Assembly (NCBI RefSeq): GCF_028389875.1
Contig: NC_084674.1
Coordinates: 7,411,501 to 7,475,500, forward strand
Source: Rhea pennata
Lineage: Eukaryota; Chordata; Aves; Rheiformes; Rheidae
Direction: 5' to 3'
DNA: 64,000 nucleotides
The notes under the pieces are model-generated. The model was not told the DNA's origin. It saw only the letters and a program-made list of their open reading frames with translations, and did not search any database. The translations under genes were made by a program, and so were the position numbers. Below are positions 32,231 through 45,500 of the stretch, one piece after another (within the stretch, counting starts at the first letter, position 1; each line of letters opens with the position of its first letter).

Positions 32231-35200
32231 TATGGTAAAGCACTTATTACGCTGCTTGCAAGGAAATGGGTTTAAAGCTGGGCCTGGGTTTCATTTACTA
32301 TTGACTTACATGCAGCCGAGCACAGCAAAAAAGAAATACTAGACTGCTTTGCAGGAAAAAGGGAAAGCTGTCACCTAAGTATAGAGCAGGGAAAGCCATT
32401 TTAGTCCCTGTTTGGCTACACACGCCTATTTTCTACTTATTCTGTTAAACAGCAACAGGTTTGATTGTAAATTTTAGGAGGGAAATAGCATGTGGTTTAT
32501 TGTTTGAATGGTGGAGTTATAAACACGTATTACTGCTCAGGACCCCAGCTGCCTGGGCAGAGGCATTCTGTAAACTTTTTGTTCTTATTAACTTTAAAAA
32601 TCAGGTGCAACGAGCTCCAAACAAGATGGAAACCCACTAAACAGTCGTTGCACAGCATGCCTCAGGGTATGTCTCGAAAGCACCTCTGCACTGACGATTA
32701 CAAGCAGGCCTGAGCCCACCCTCACAACCAGACTTTTTCACACTCTACACTGCAAAGCAGGCTGCCTGAGAGGCCGCCAGAAGCAGAGAGTCCTGGAGGG
32801 GAGGACCCAGAGGACCAAGCAAATGAGCACGTGTGCTCAGTGCCTCCACTTAGATCTAGAGTCCAGTCCACCAGCAAGTTTCTCGAGCTCTGCGTTTCTC
32901 TAGAGAGAAAAGAAAGGGGCCCGAGTACATGTAAACCCAGTCCCAAGTCTCTTCAGTATGTGCAGAGAAAACAGCTCAGGAACAAACACAGAGACCTCCT
33001 GCTCTGACCCAATGATCCCTCTGTCACTACTCAACCTCATGGAGGAACAGCTGGACTCTCTCTGTTCCCCTCACTGCGATGCCCTGGCCATTTCACCGGG
33101 TGGCAAGTGCCTGCACACACTCTTCCGCTGCTTCTCTTGGGGCAATCTTCTGCTTGTTCAGGGCCTTTTGCTGCTATCACATGCCAGCACAGTCACTGCA
33201 AAATCCCCAAAGAGAGATCTGCCCATGTATCTCAGCTCTCTCTCTCTAGCTATTAACCCTGACAGTGCAACAAAATACCTGCTAATTTGAGAGACTTGGA
33301 GCTTTGAGCAAACTCATCCTACATAATTCTTTTTCACTGGTTTTAGCTGTAAGTGAGCTATAACTGCAGAAAGTCTAAGAGCTTTGAGTTTTGCCCATCA
33401 CTAAGACTAAGGGAAGTTCTGGCTCCATTCAGTGCCATAAAAGCCAGCTCTTCACCTTCAGTGTATTCAGTCCAAGATTTTTATCTTGCCTCCAGGAGCC
33501 AGGCCAGCCAAGCAGCACAGTCTGTGACAGCCCTCCTAGAGAGGCTGCATGTGCAAGAGCAGCATTCTTTGGCACACGTTCTGGAGGGTGAAGTCAGCAT
33601 GACCCTGACATTACATACTCTTAGCAATGTGCAAGTGTCTCATCTCAGAATCAGACGTGTCTAATGGAAAACACAACAGGTTCCCACTATACTACGCTTG
33701 TTTTTTGTCTTTAAACAAACAAACAAAAAATCTTATTTTTCAGTTACACTAATTTGAGATCTATGTCCTCCTGCCCTATCTGCTCCTTCCCTCACAGACT
33801 ATCAGAGAGCCTTTCTATAGACATACCATATATTTGGTCTATAAAGAGAGCATTCTCCATTTATGGCTGTTTTGGAGTAACTCTTACTGGCTCTGAAGCA
33901 ACAGCCAAGAAAAAGAAATATAAAAACCAAGAGCTCTGAGCCTTGTTTCACCTAAGAGAAAGGCTCATCTTATACAAAGCATTGCTGTCCTAGGGACACT
34001 CAGATTTTCGGTTGATCATTTCCACTTAGCCATAAGAAGCAGGCATTTTTGAAGAGATGTTGCTGCACTCAAACTAGTCAGTGAGTTCTTGATTCTGATT
34101 TTTCAAAACCCCTGTTTTGTTGAACAAACTGATGCCCTGTATTTCCGCAATATCCCTAAAACAGATATTTAAGTTGTCTTCATTCTCAGTAAGATCTAAA
34201 ACAGATGAATTATGGGATAAAATGGAACATGGAACAAATGAATAAATCTTCGAAATGCTTTTGATAGACGCTCAGAAATTATAGAGAAAAAAACACCTAA
34301 ACAGAGCAAAATATACGCTAATGAAGAAGTGATGAACTTTCTACTGCTATACTCAGATGAGTGGAGACTACATACTCCCAGAAGCAGAGTCAAAGCAAGC
34401 GAGACGGGCTAGACTCCCTATAACCCACAAAAAAATCTCACTTCAAAAATGCAGTCCTATAATCTGAGATTTCCACAATGAAGAAAACACATACAGTATT
34501 TCAAAAGCAAGTTTCAGAGGCACCCTGGAAATTCCAGGGCAATATGCAGAAGAACTGTATTTTACAATGTTATTCTAAAAATAGAATTGATATGGATGGC
34601 ATATCAGTTTTAGAAGCATACTGCACCTATGTTCTGCTGTCTTTCTTCCTGGCCAGTTGGCTTTGAGAAGGGCTCAAGAAGCATTAGTCCCATCTAAGAG
34701 AGTTTAAATCTGATCAAACTGCTGCAGTGGTAATCAGCCAGCGTGCTCCTTCCACGGTTGCTGTTACAGGCAGCGAATGAGACTTGAAGCACCCCTTCTC
34801 TTCCCAGACTCTGAGGAGACTCCAAAATTGTTTTAGCCAAGTGAAGTACAGCCGAGGCTGCAAAGACAGAGGAGCACTACACTAGATCACCCTAGCAAAG
34901 AATTACATCTGTCCTGATATGTAATATATCATAATACAGTGTCCTTCTCTCTCTTGATTTATATCAATAATCTGTACATAAACTGAATGAAGGGGGGAAG
35001 GAAGAATTGCTGTATTTTTGAACCTTGGGAAGAGAAAGGACATATGTAAAACACACATAATACCAGTGGATGCTGTATCAAAATAAATATGAGAGTTTTT
35101 TTAATTAAAGTCACCATCATTTTTTTATTCTTGCTTCTTAAGTCATTGTGATCTAAGAGTCACTAACCTAAATAGAAATAAAGACTATTTGGAACAATAA

Positions 35201-37609
35201 CTATTTTTTGCTATGCATGGCAATACCACCTTTACCAGCATGCGCAGTTTAAGTGATCTCTCTCCTTTTTCTAACTCACTTTACATTACTGCATGGCGTG
35301 CAAGTTTATTCTCACACAGGACCAGCTGCTCTACATTCACAAGCAGAAGAAAATTGTGCCTGTAAACTAAGTGGCTGGAGCCAGCTGGAACCATAATGAA
35401 TAGCTGCTTGGAGCAAAGCAGAGCAACAAAAAGGGATAGAGAAACACCTGATTCGCTGCCTATGACCAGCCTTTATTAGGCTTCTTTAAGCCTAACAATC
35501 TTCTGCTGGCTGCAGCCAGCACATATGGGAAGGAAAAGGAAATTCTGGTCTTATTCCATGTGTCTCACTAACTGTCCTTTACAGTGTGAAGGTATTTCTT
35601 CCTTATTCTTAAGGAAATTAGCTTGCTCGGAGAAGTGTAAGACTGAGACAACCATCCACCAGCTTATATAACGTTGTACCAATGTCTATAAAAATCACCC
35701 AGTCTCAACACTCGAACTGTTCTCTGTGAAACAAACACCACATATTTAATACATAATTGTTTCAGTATTTACCTTCCCAAGTAATCCCATTAATATAGCA
35801 CAGAAGAGTTGCTCGGATGTTATCAAACCACCAACATCAGTTAACCCTTCTATGTTTGGGCTCTGCACTGTTTATCTCTTGCCCTTTGCACTCCCGCCTC
35901 TTCTTACTGAGAAGTCCTACCACGACTCGTAGTGATGCTACTGGCCCTGTTCTCCCAGTTGACGGGGCCACAACATTTTTCATCCTTTCTTGTACTGTCA
36001 GGGTAAGATAGTAAGAGCTAAGAGCTTTCTAAGAGCTTAATTCAGCTAAATAAAATGTATCTCACTTTCATTGCCCGGCTTTGATGTGACAAACCTTGAG
36101 CTCTCTCCATGTGCTGAGCCAAAGTGACTGAACCACGCAAGATGGATTTTTGTGGATTTCTACTCTCAGTTCCATACGCAGAAGAATATGTTGCAACCTG
36201 TCCACGGAACAAACCAACCCGATTTGTTTTTTCTTCAGATCTGCACTGACCTCTTTAGATTAAACACAATGTCTCATTCTAGTGATTCACTCCCTTATTC
36301 AAACTGTCTTCCTTAAGCCTGCACTTTAAACAACACATTTTATTGCCACAGCTACGGGAACACTAGGTACAACAACTTTACATTTTGAAAACAACTCCAT
36401 GATGTTGCCATTTAATGTGATTTTGGAGAAAACACTGTACTTTCTCTCTTTAACTTCTGCCATCTCTTGCTCCCAGAGCAGGCTGCTGCACTGACACTCA
36501 GCAGGTCACAGCAGCATCACTACGGCAGAGTTTACAGAAAGCCGCTCCTAGACACTGGCAGGGAAACAGATTCCTAATAAGGCAGCCAAAGCTACCCTGT
36601 GCAATGGGACAATACCCAGAAATTGCATCAGGCTGAGCACATGAAGGACCTACAAAATCCAGCTCATTTTTTATTAATGCTCATATTTCACACTCCTCCT
36701 ACCAGTGGACTCCTCTTACATCTGAAGTGCCAGCTCTTTGGGACAACCTTTGCTTTCTGCAAACGACAGTGGAGCATAGGGTACCGGACTCCCACTGAAG
36801 CCTCTAGATGCTAATGCTCAGAGTGTGGGCTCATCCTCCTAGAAAAATCTAACTTACTGCTACACAGAGAAAAGACTAGCTGTTGTGACAACCAAGGAGA
36901 ACATAAAGCCACCCTTCCTAACTAGGAGAAGCAAGGGGTGAGGAAGCCTGTCAGCAGCTCCCATCCTTTTCATTACCTCTTCCCAGCTTGGGTCCTCATG
37001 GAGAGCATCTGCAGGGGTGCTGGAATGCCAGAATAGTGAGGAGGAAGGCACGAAGCCAAGCCTCCACAGCCTCTGAGGGCAAAATGGAGCAAAGGCCCAG
37101 CAATGCAACACACAGTACAGGCTGTAGAGTGGTTGGTAGTGAAAGACAAATAGTTAACGGCTGACAGCTGCTCAGCATTTATGGGGAATTACTCTGAAGG
37201 CTCAACTAAGTTCCAGGGAAGCAAGCATCCAAATCACCAAAACCACCAGCACAACTTCTGCTCTCTCTAGAAAGTACCAAAAGTTTGAATGTAAACTGGA
37301 TCTGCTCTGAATCTGCCTCCTCTGGGGAAAGGGCCTACAGACTTTGCTGAGCCTATCCAGGGAACCAGTATTGTTGCTGCCTCTGCCTACCATTTTGCTA
37401 GAAAATAGCTGATCATGCTTTAAGGCAGACTTTCTCAGAAGCCCAGCACCTGAACAAAAAGAAAATTATTCTCTCTCTCTTATCTGCCTCTCTCATAAAT
37501 ATTACATTTTGCTATAGTGCTTTTAAAGTTCTGCAATAGTTTTCCATGCTTTGAACTCAGAACCTCAAAGCACCAGAAAAATACAGAAAACTCTAGCTTC
37601 CTTTATTCT

Positions 37610-37725
37610 TTTGCAGTGAGTAAGTAACCAGCATCACCATTTAAAGAGAAAACAGAGGGACTGAGAAATTACACAGCTTCAAAGCCAGCACTGTGCTCTA
37701 AACATTAGACCCTGACTCTGTCCAT
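37610..37725 (-). repeat. MIR-like SINE fragment, antisense
   Basis: The plus strand contains AACAGAGGGACTGAGAAATT, ACACAGCTTCAAAGCCAG and TGCTCTAAACATTAGACCCT, matching the order of an antisense MIR with its terminal CTAACCACTAGACC block. Confidence 0.6.
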
Positions 37726-38183
37726 GATAAACAAAGCAAGCAGCAGGTGGGAGAACAGTGCATCATTCTGAAAGACTGCTCTATTAAAATATCATCTGAC
37801 TGACACCTTCTTTAAATGACCTTTCAAATAAAGTATACAAAGCCAATCAAAATAGCTTGTCAATGATATACTGAGTCTCTCCCTGTCTTCAAAAACAGGC
37901 TCAATCAGCTTTCTCTGCACCAGTCACAATTCCTGTTATTTTAAAGATTAATATGCTAAAAAATTTAAATAAAAATAATAAAGTATTATCATACAATTCA
38001 AATAACTCCCATTCTACTTCAATCAATAAAATTAGCTAGGGCAGCAAATAAGATTTCTGGCATGTTGGGGAGTAAGATTTAGTCTTCATGCCACATACCA
38101 AGATTTAGATGATTCCTGCTATTTTTCCAAGATTCAGGCAAAAGACCTTCACCAAGCATAGGCAGCTTGGTACATACTATGTT

Positions 38184-38219
38184 GGACAGCATAGTCTATA
38201 GCATGACTATGCTGTGTCC
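38184..38219. repeat. Inverted repeat (hairpin) 86 nt beyond an exon donor
   Basis: The left arm GGACAGCATAGT (38,184-38,195) and right arm ACTATGCTGTGTCC (38,206-38,219) pair over 12 bp with a two-base bulge, around a 10-base loop. In the SLC25A26 transcript it starts 86 nt downstream of the 45-nt exon's donor. Confidence 0.75.
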
Positions 38220-38305
38220 ATGGATGTGATAACCAAGTTAGGTAAATTACCATAAAAAGCCTTTGTGGGACACATTACATATTTCTGTCATTAAAGAGGA
38301 CTTAC

Positions 38306-38350
38306 CTTTAAGGATTCCCAGAGCGGAAATTGTACCAGAGAGAAAGGAAT
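38306..38350 (-). CDS. SLC25A26: SLC25A26 internal exon, 45 bp
   Basis: On the minus strand this short exon encodes IPFSLVQFPLWESLK, which belongs to transmembrane helix 4 of the SAM carrier and is identical to the human protein as I remember it. It follows a long pyrimidine tract ending in CTCTCCAG and ends at AAAG/GTAAGT. Both boundaries are phase 0, so skipping it would remove 15 residues without a frameshift and would destroy helix 4. Together with the four downstream exons it gives 351 coding bases, exactly 117 codons including the stop. Confidence 0.96.
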
Positions 38351-41300
38351 CTGGAGAGAAGACGGGAAAAGAAAAAAGAAAAAAAACCCACAATGTTACA
38401 AAAGCAAATTAGGTTGACATGTTTCTCGACTGGCTAAATTAGAAACAGTTATTGTTCAGTAGTGAACTGCAGCTTACTGCATTTACAAATCTTTAAGGAC
38501 ACTTTATGTATGCTGCCATTAAATGACTGGATTCACTAAAGCAGTTTTGCTTTGTTTATCACATTCCCTGCTGAGAGGTTAATGTATCGTTACCAGGGTG
38601 GCCTTGAAGAGCAATAAGCTGTATGATCTAGTACAGGGACATTTTTGGTTTGAGTCCCTGCCAAGAGAGCCATCAGGATGGTTCAAGTAACACACTCTCA
38701 AGGCCAGGAACACTGCCTGGCAAAGAATCATCTTCAGTAATACACACAAACGATGGGCTTAAAAACCAGCTCTGCTCTAACCAAGGCTTTGCAAATGGGG
38801 CATCAGCAACAGAAGGAAACTTTTTTGAACATCTCCCAGTGATCTCAGATTAACGAGATCCCTTGAGAATTAAAAGCAGGTTGTAAACAGCTACCAAACC
38901 CAACCAAAACCCCCAAGGAGAAGCTTTGTGGTTCTCCCTTCACTCATCACCTATAATGAGAGGTGGTCCTGTCCAACAACAGTCAGCATCTCTAGCTAGG
39001 CTCATTAGTTCTGCTATGCATCCCCAGCAGTGTCTGTGCATTTCCAGCTCCTTCACTGCTTTGGCCCTGATAAATGCCTCATAACCAATCCTCCTAACAC
39101 ACCGAACACTTCTACTCCAGCACTGTAAGCTGTGCAGCACTAACACATGTAATTAGTCAGTTTTCACCCATGAAGAAAGGGCTAAGAAAACAGAGAGGAA
39201 CAACAAGAAGCCATTATTTTTCATGGTTTTGCCTTTTCTTGGAGTTTCTACTCCTCCAGTCTTACTGTTAAGTTCTTCTGGCTCTTCCTATTTCTTCAGT
39301 GCTCTGATAAGTCCTCTCTAATGCTCATCTCTGGTACTCATCCTGCCTTCGCTATCTCCAGTCCCATTCTCTGTCTCAAGACATGTTGGAGGAAGGAGTC
39401 CCCATAGCAATACAAACTTGTGCCAGAACTGTACTGCAGCTGCATCTGTAGCTCTTTTTTGCCCCTTACTAAATGTTTCTCCATTATCTCCCCCACTTCA
39501 ACAGCCAGTCAGTCCCAATTTTAGATCTCCTTCCAAGTATCTACTTTCTTCTCCTACTCTCTTATTTTCATGTCCTCAAACATGGTTCATGTTGGGTTAT
39601 ATTTTCACTTATTTGCACTGATTTTACAGTTCTTGTGTTATTTGATTAGTCTTAGAAAGCACATACGCACCTTTTGTCATAAGAAGCAGTAGATGCTCAA
39701 AAAGGGCCATACTTAGTTAACGCATAAATCTTTACTGTTTGTAACATACATAATGGCACATTAAAAACATTCAATATAGAGATATGAGCAGCATATTACA
39801 TTTAAATTCAGTTTATACCAAGGAAGTTTGAAACGGTACATCTATTGAACAACACAAGAGTTAGAGAGTATTGTCTGCTTCACTGTGTTGCAACTAATGA
39901 TTAATAAATGAGTCTATTAGGTTAATCTGCCAGGCAAAACTAAGCTTGACAGACACCTGCCACAGAAAATTTGTTATCTATTCAGGCAGGAAATGGCAGT
40001 GAGAAGAAATCAATGTCACTCCTGTACATCGAGCTGACAAACTGAAATCTCAGAGGAAATTTGTCATCTTGAACAGTGAGCAATATCCCTGGTGGCATCT
40101 CAAAGCCCCACAATAAAGGTCAAACATGGCTCTTATTTATCAGGGCTTTGAAACTCTAGTGTGGCAATTACATTTTGTTTTCAATACTAGGTGAAAAGTC
40201 CAGCTATTTGACAGTAATGTGCAGTAATACCTTTATGAGAAGATACATATATATATATATGTATCTCCACATGCTGCTGCATCATTGCTGAACTGGAGTT
40301 AAATGGCATGATTTCTTTGCAATGTAAAATGAAAAGCAACATAATATTCTATTATCTAAGTCAAAAAATGGGAAGGGGGGAGAAACAATATCCACTACAT
40401 TTGCTTCAAATTTGTTAAGAAGAGAAAAGGAAATGCTCCATCCAACTGTATACCAAACAAAGTAAGCTTTCAAATACACAGTCTCAAAGTGCTGTTTTTC
40501 TACACTTGTGAATAAGTGGTAAAACTATGCAGCTGTTAATAAGACAACAAGGGAAGCTTTTTTACATAAAACTCTTTATCTCCATTGCTAGCTAGCAGCA
40601 TTTCAGGCAAAGAGGAAATTTGTTCACAACTGCTGTTTGTTTTTCAGCATTAGTGATGTTCGCTTTTTGTGTCCTGCTTAGCAGGAATCAGAACTGGACG
40701 GATATTATCGCTTTCACTTCCCCATGAGTCTCAGAAAATGCTGCAACACATGGCCTACCAAAATCACTGGAAAGGGTTAGGACACAGGTCAGTGCGATCT
40801 AACAGTCATGAGGCTCCATCCTTCCTGGGATGTGCAAGATAAGGACCTCAACTTTTATAAATCAGACTTTAATAGAATTTGAAAACTTACAAAAACCAAC
40901 AAACAAGGAAGGACCAAAACTAAACAATGAAGCACCTTCACTTGCACTCAGAAGATTCTAACAAGAAATGTTCTCCATCTTCAAAATCTCCAACCTAGCC
41001 TGCTTGACAACATCCTGATTTAAAAACAAAATCCACACAAGCAGTTTTATGGGCAGGGAAGCTAAACACAGTCTGGCTTCCCATAGGTTTTTTTGTCATC
41101 AAATTCTCCAAAGCCTAAAAATTTAAATGCTGAGATCAGCATTCTTCCCACGACCAGGATCTTCACAGTTGTCTGCGATACTGATCCTGCAGTTCTTGTT
41201 AGAAGTTAGGTTCACATTGCAGGGCTTCCTCAAACCCTCAGATTACTTATACTCTCCCCTCACTCCCCTATTTTTAAGAAGCATATGGGAGTTTAAACTT

Positions 41301-41898
41301 CTCTTTGCAGCCTCTGCCTTTCTGCCACATTTCTGTGGCCAACAGGACCAGAAGGTATTGGGCAGGAAGAAATGGCTGAGCTGTACACACTGGTGTGTGC
41401 TCATACATGCATACACCCTGCTTGCATAAGCATAGTTTCCCGAAGAAACTAGACTAAACAGCCTACACCCAAAAGTAGGATTAATATATGCAAAAAGAAA
41501 TATCTCTGCAAGTGTAATTCATCCAATAATGAAAAAGTCTTTGGATGTCACATGAGCCTTTATTCCTCTACCATGACAGAAGTCACAAAAATTTCTCAGT
41601 TTGGGGACAATTCTCAATTTGAACAATTGCAGCATTTACCATTTGATTCCATTTCACATTTTTCTTTTTAAAAGAAAAGCTCTTCAGCAATGAACAGAAT
41701 CATACCATGCCAGGCAGCGATATTTATGCCTGAAATAGGCTAAGGCAACAATGAAAATGTGGTCCACACATGTGGGTAACTTTCTGCCAGCAAATACGAA
41801 ACCCTGGCGAGCTCCACCAACCTCTCATTTGATGTTCGTACAAAATAGACAGAGAGTACCAGTTCTCATGTCTGGCTTGATGTTATATAATTGTGCGA

Positions 41899-42303
41899 GA
41901 AGAAGAGAAGGAGAAGGAGAAGGAGAAGGAGAAGGAGAAGGAGAAGGAGAAGGAGAAGGAGAAGGAGAAGGAGAAGGAGAAGGAGAAGGAGAAGGAGAAG
42001 GAGAAGGAGAAGGAGAAGGAGAAGGAGAAGGAGAAGGAGAAGGAGAAGAGAAGGAGAAGAGAAGGAGAAGGAGAAGAGAAGGAGAAGGAGAAGAGAAGGA
42101 GAAGGAGAAGGAGAAGGAGAAGGAGAAGGAGAAGGAGAAGGAGAAGGAGAAGGAGAAGAGAAGGAGAAGAGAAGGAGAAGAGAAGGAGAAGAGAAGGAGA
42201 AGAGAAGGAGAAGAGAAGGAGAAGAGAAGGAGAAGAGAAGGAGAAGAGAAGGAGAAGAGAAGGAGAAGAGAAGGAGAAGAGAAGGAGAAGAGAAGGAGAA
42301 GAG
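41899..42303. repeat. Polypurine minisatellite (6-, 17- and 11-bp units)
   Basis: About 405 bases of pure A/G on the plus strand. It starts with some 140 bases of hexamer GAGAAG, passes through a 17-bp unit region (about 42,045-42,095) and a second hexamer block (to about 42,155), and ends in about 13-14 copies of the 11-mer GAGAAGGAGAA. The 11- and 17-mers are two and three hexamers less one base. Long open frames through it (138-201 codons, both strands) are by-products of composition. Confidence 0.95.
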
Positions 42304-42555
42304 GTGTAAAGCTCCCAGACAGCTGTATCATTACTGTAAAATGTTTTATAGGTTAGCGAAATTGTCAGTTAATCTGGCCCTTCTTTAGCACCCGATACCT
42401 AACTTAGTGTAGCAAATGTTGCAGATTCTTTTCACTTTTACAGACCTACATAATTCTCCTCACACAGAAGGATTTTAAAAGATTATTTTATAAGCAACTT
42501 CCAGAAACAGTTAAAATTCACAGACAGTGAAACAGAAAAATAAATCTCCAATTCT

Positions 42556-42594
42556 AAAAAAAAAAAAAAAAAAAAACCAAACAAAAAAAAAAAC
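42556..42594. repeat. A22 plus A11 tract
   Basis: Twenty-two A, the spacer CCAAAC, then eleven A. No source gene or element was recognised in front of it. Confidence 0.9.
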
Positions 42595-45500
42595 TTGCAT
42601 GTACTAGAGCTTTATCTCCAAACAGAGAAATTTCATCAAATACTGTTTAATTAAATTAGAAAAATTGAAGGAGGAGCTTGAAATTAGGCCTGTAGAAATG
42701 CATCAACATTGAACACAGATGCAGTGGTAACAGTCTTCATAACTATAACACAACCTTTTTAAGTAATTCAAAATTCCACCATTCAATATGTGATGCTGAA
42801 TTGCAAGCTGACATCTTCCAGGAGGAAACTCAGCAGCCAGACAGCAGGGAGGGAATGCTGAAGGAGTTGCAAAGAAAAGAAGAGAGACTAGGGGGAGGAG
42901 AAAGGGAAGAAAAAAAAACAACAACAAAAAGAACCCTCATCAGTCCCTTCAAAACTGGGATTCCCTTCAAAATACGAGGATTCTTTCACATAAAGAGGAA
43001 ACAGATGTTCATGGCTGGAATTTGCATGTGGCTTTATTCTCTTCTAGCATACAATAAAACTACTACTCTTCTCATCCTCCAAGCTAGAAATTAAACAGTG
43101 GCATGTCATGCAGAGTCCAGCTGTGCTTTCTACCTCCAACCTTTATTAGCAATATATTTAAAAAGAAGAAGAAAATAGAGAGACAGAAAGAAAAGGAGAA
43201 ACTAGAAAAGCATAAGAAACGAAAAGCTGTGTGGTATGTGTTCTTAAAACAATATAAAATCTACAGATGTTCTTACTAATCTGCAGCACATGTTTGTTTA
43301 TTCAGGTTTTCTCTGTCTCCACTTCAGTGGGGCTGTGCTCTTCGAACAAGCTATCTGTTTTCGCTAACATTAGAGTAAATACCGACGGAGAGATCTGCTA
43401 AAAAGCCAGCGGAGGAAACAGGCTCACCTAGTAAGAGCTTTCTCAACGTTCCCAAAACTGTATCTCTGTCCCTAAAACTGTTCTCCCCAATACCTTCACT
43501 GTTCCCTACATCATTAACAACGGCCGAAAAGTTGATGGTTATGAAGAAAATTTTGGGAGCTCTAATGTCATAAAGGCCAATGGCAAGAACAGCTGCCAGC
43601 ATCAGGAGAACTTACTGAAGCTAGCACTGAATTTTCTGAAACTGCACCTAACCTGTCACTTGCAAGCACTTTAATGAGGCTCACAAATAGAGGCTTCAGC
43701 AATGCTAGCATTTCTGTACGGAGTATGCCACCACAGTAAGCTGAACTGTAGGTGCCAACTGAGGTCTCTCCATCATAATTCTTTCACCTTTCATTTATTT
43801 TTTTGCTTTAGGTTTTTGTTTCTTTTTCTTGTTTTTTTTTAAAATCAGTCCCTTTATGAGAGTTGGTTCTTTTCAAATACACATTACAGCACAATAAAAC
43901 AACTCTATCCACCCACCAGTTAACACCAAAACATTGCAGTTCACCACCACAGTAAATCTGGTTCAGTGTCTTGTCCTCTTAAAACTCTTCATGCACTTGC
44001 ACAATACATCTGGGTTATGATACACTGACATTCTAACTATAAATAAACTTTCCCCATAATAGGATTTGCAGAGAGAGCATGAGATGAAGCAAGCCTCTCC
44101 CTCAGTTATGTCAGAGGTCGTGCCAATAGACATAATTATATATAGTGCGATATAAAGCACTGTAGCTTTCCACAGTACAGACTAAAGGTGAAGGTGTAGA
44201 AGAACCCGGCACAGCCACCTTCAGCAGTATCCTGAAGCTGACAAAGTCAACTTTTTTTCTTGTAGAGCTTCAATTAATACTGCCTCCCAGATCCTACTTG
44301 ATAAACTGCAGACTCCACAAGGAACCTAATGAAGGTAATTTGTAATCTTAACATGAATGAAAGGCTGTCAAGGCCATCAGCTGCGTTCTGCAGCTTTGAG
44401 AGATGAAAGGAGTGAGCATAGTGAAAGAACAGACAAGTTTATATGTTAAAAAATGATAGACGGCTCTGCTAATAAACACTGAGGCAATTAGAAACAAGAA
44501 TCTTCAAGCAAACATGACAACTCTAGTATAACAATGACCAGAAGGAGACCATCTCTGGCTCTACTTCTTAAGGAACACAATGAAACCCCAAGTCCACAAA
44601 CAGCAACTTCCTCCACAACTTCACAAAGCCAAAGAGCAGTAGGAGCGTAGGAGAAAGCAGGGCCATCACAGGTAAAACTCTGAAGTTGCGTTTGCAGCGA
44701 ACAACTTTGAAAATCTTTCAGTGTCGAATGTGTGACTCCGCAGCACTGCCAGGGGCAGATAGACAGCATTCACGACGGCAGAAACACCAACCTTGACACT
44801 GCCAGGAATACTATTAAAACACAGGTTTTGGTCAATAAACCAGCAACTGCCCAAGGTAATCTGCAGTTCCCTCATTTTCAAGCAATTAACATTAACCGCT
44901 GTTTGAGCTGGGGAGACAACTACAAGCTGTAAAAATGCAGAAATACAAAATACCTGAATTGTAAGCATTATTCTGATTCAAACATCCACTAATCCTCAAA
45001 TAAATATTTGCACCTTGCTTCCTCTGTTTTTCCAGCTCTAAAACCAAAGTAATTCCACCTGTCACCTGGCATATGTGAATGTTTGGAAGTAAATTCCTTT
45101 ATGAGACAAAACATTACATGCCCTGCAGGGTTGCTTAATTTGGTTACAAGCCATTATCACAGATGTCTTCTGGACCTATGTGATAGAAGTTCACATTCAA
45201 CAGGTTTTTCTTTTCAACAGCGCTGCACACTGATTAGAAGGGGAACATAAAAAGGGTATTAAGCAGAGACAGATAAAAAATGTATTATAAAAGGGAAATT
45301 CTATCCAGTTTCCCCTCCACTAGAAAAATAGTTTGATGAAACAAAAAAAGAGGTTAAAAAAGTTTTTCCAGAGAAGCAATGTGGACTAGAGAGGGAAAAA
45401 ACACAGAGATCTGCCATGACTGTGTGTTCCCAACACATAGGAATAAGAGAAGCACAGAGGCAGATCTAGGAACCTATCTTGTGTTGAGTCTGTGTAAAGA

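Larger units (their letters stand above)
26266..38305 (-). other. SLC25A26: SLC25A26 intron, 12 kb
   Basis: Contains a CR1-like fragment (28,480-28,682), two antisense MIR-like fragments (29,205-29,290 and 37,610-37,725), a C19 run (29,286-29,304), an 11-bp tandem repeat (31,021-31,053), a CpG-retaining block (31,760-32,230) and a hairpin close to the upstream exon (38,184-38,219). No exon or RNA gene was recognised among the short open frames. Confidence 0.85.

Noticed and set aside
41751..42388. Long open frames of 138-201 codons on both strands
   Set aside because: They are created by the stop-free GAGAAG-type repeat. The encoded sequence is pure low complexity, and three frames are open at once.
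44488..44968. Two overlapping minus-strand frames (93 and 100 codons)
   Set aside because: They were tested as SLC25A26 upstream exons. No carrier signature or recognisable helix sequence, and no consistent splice boundaries.
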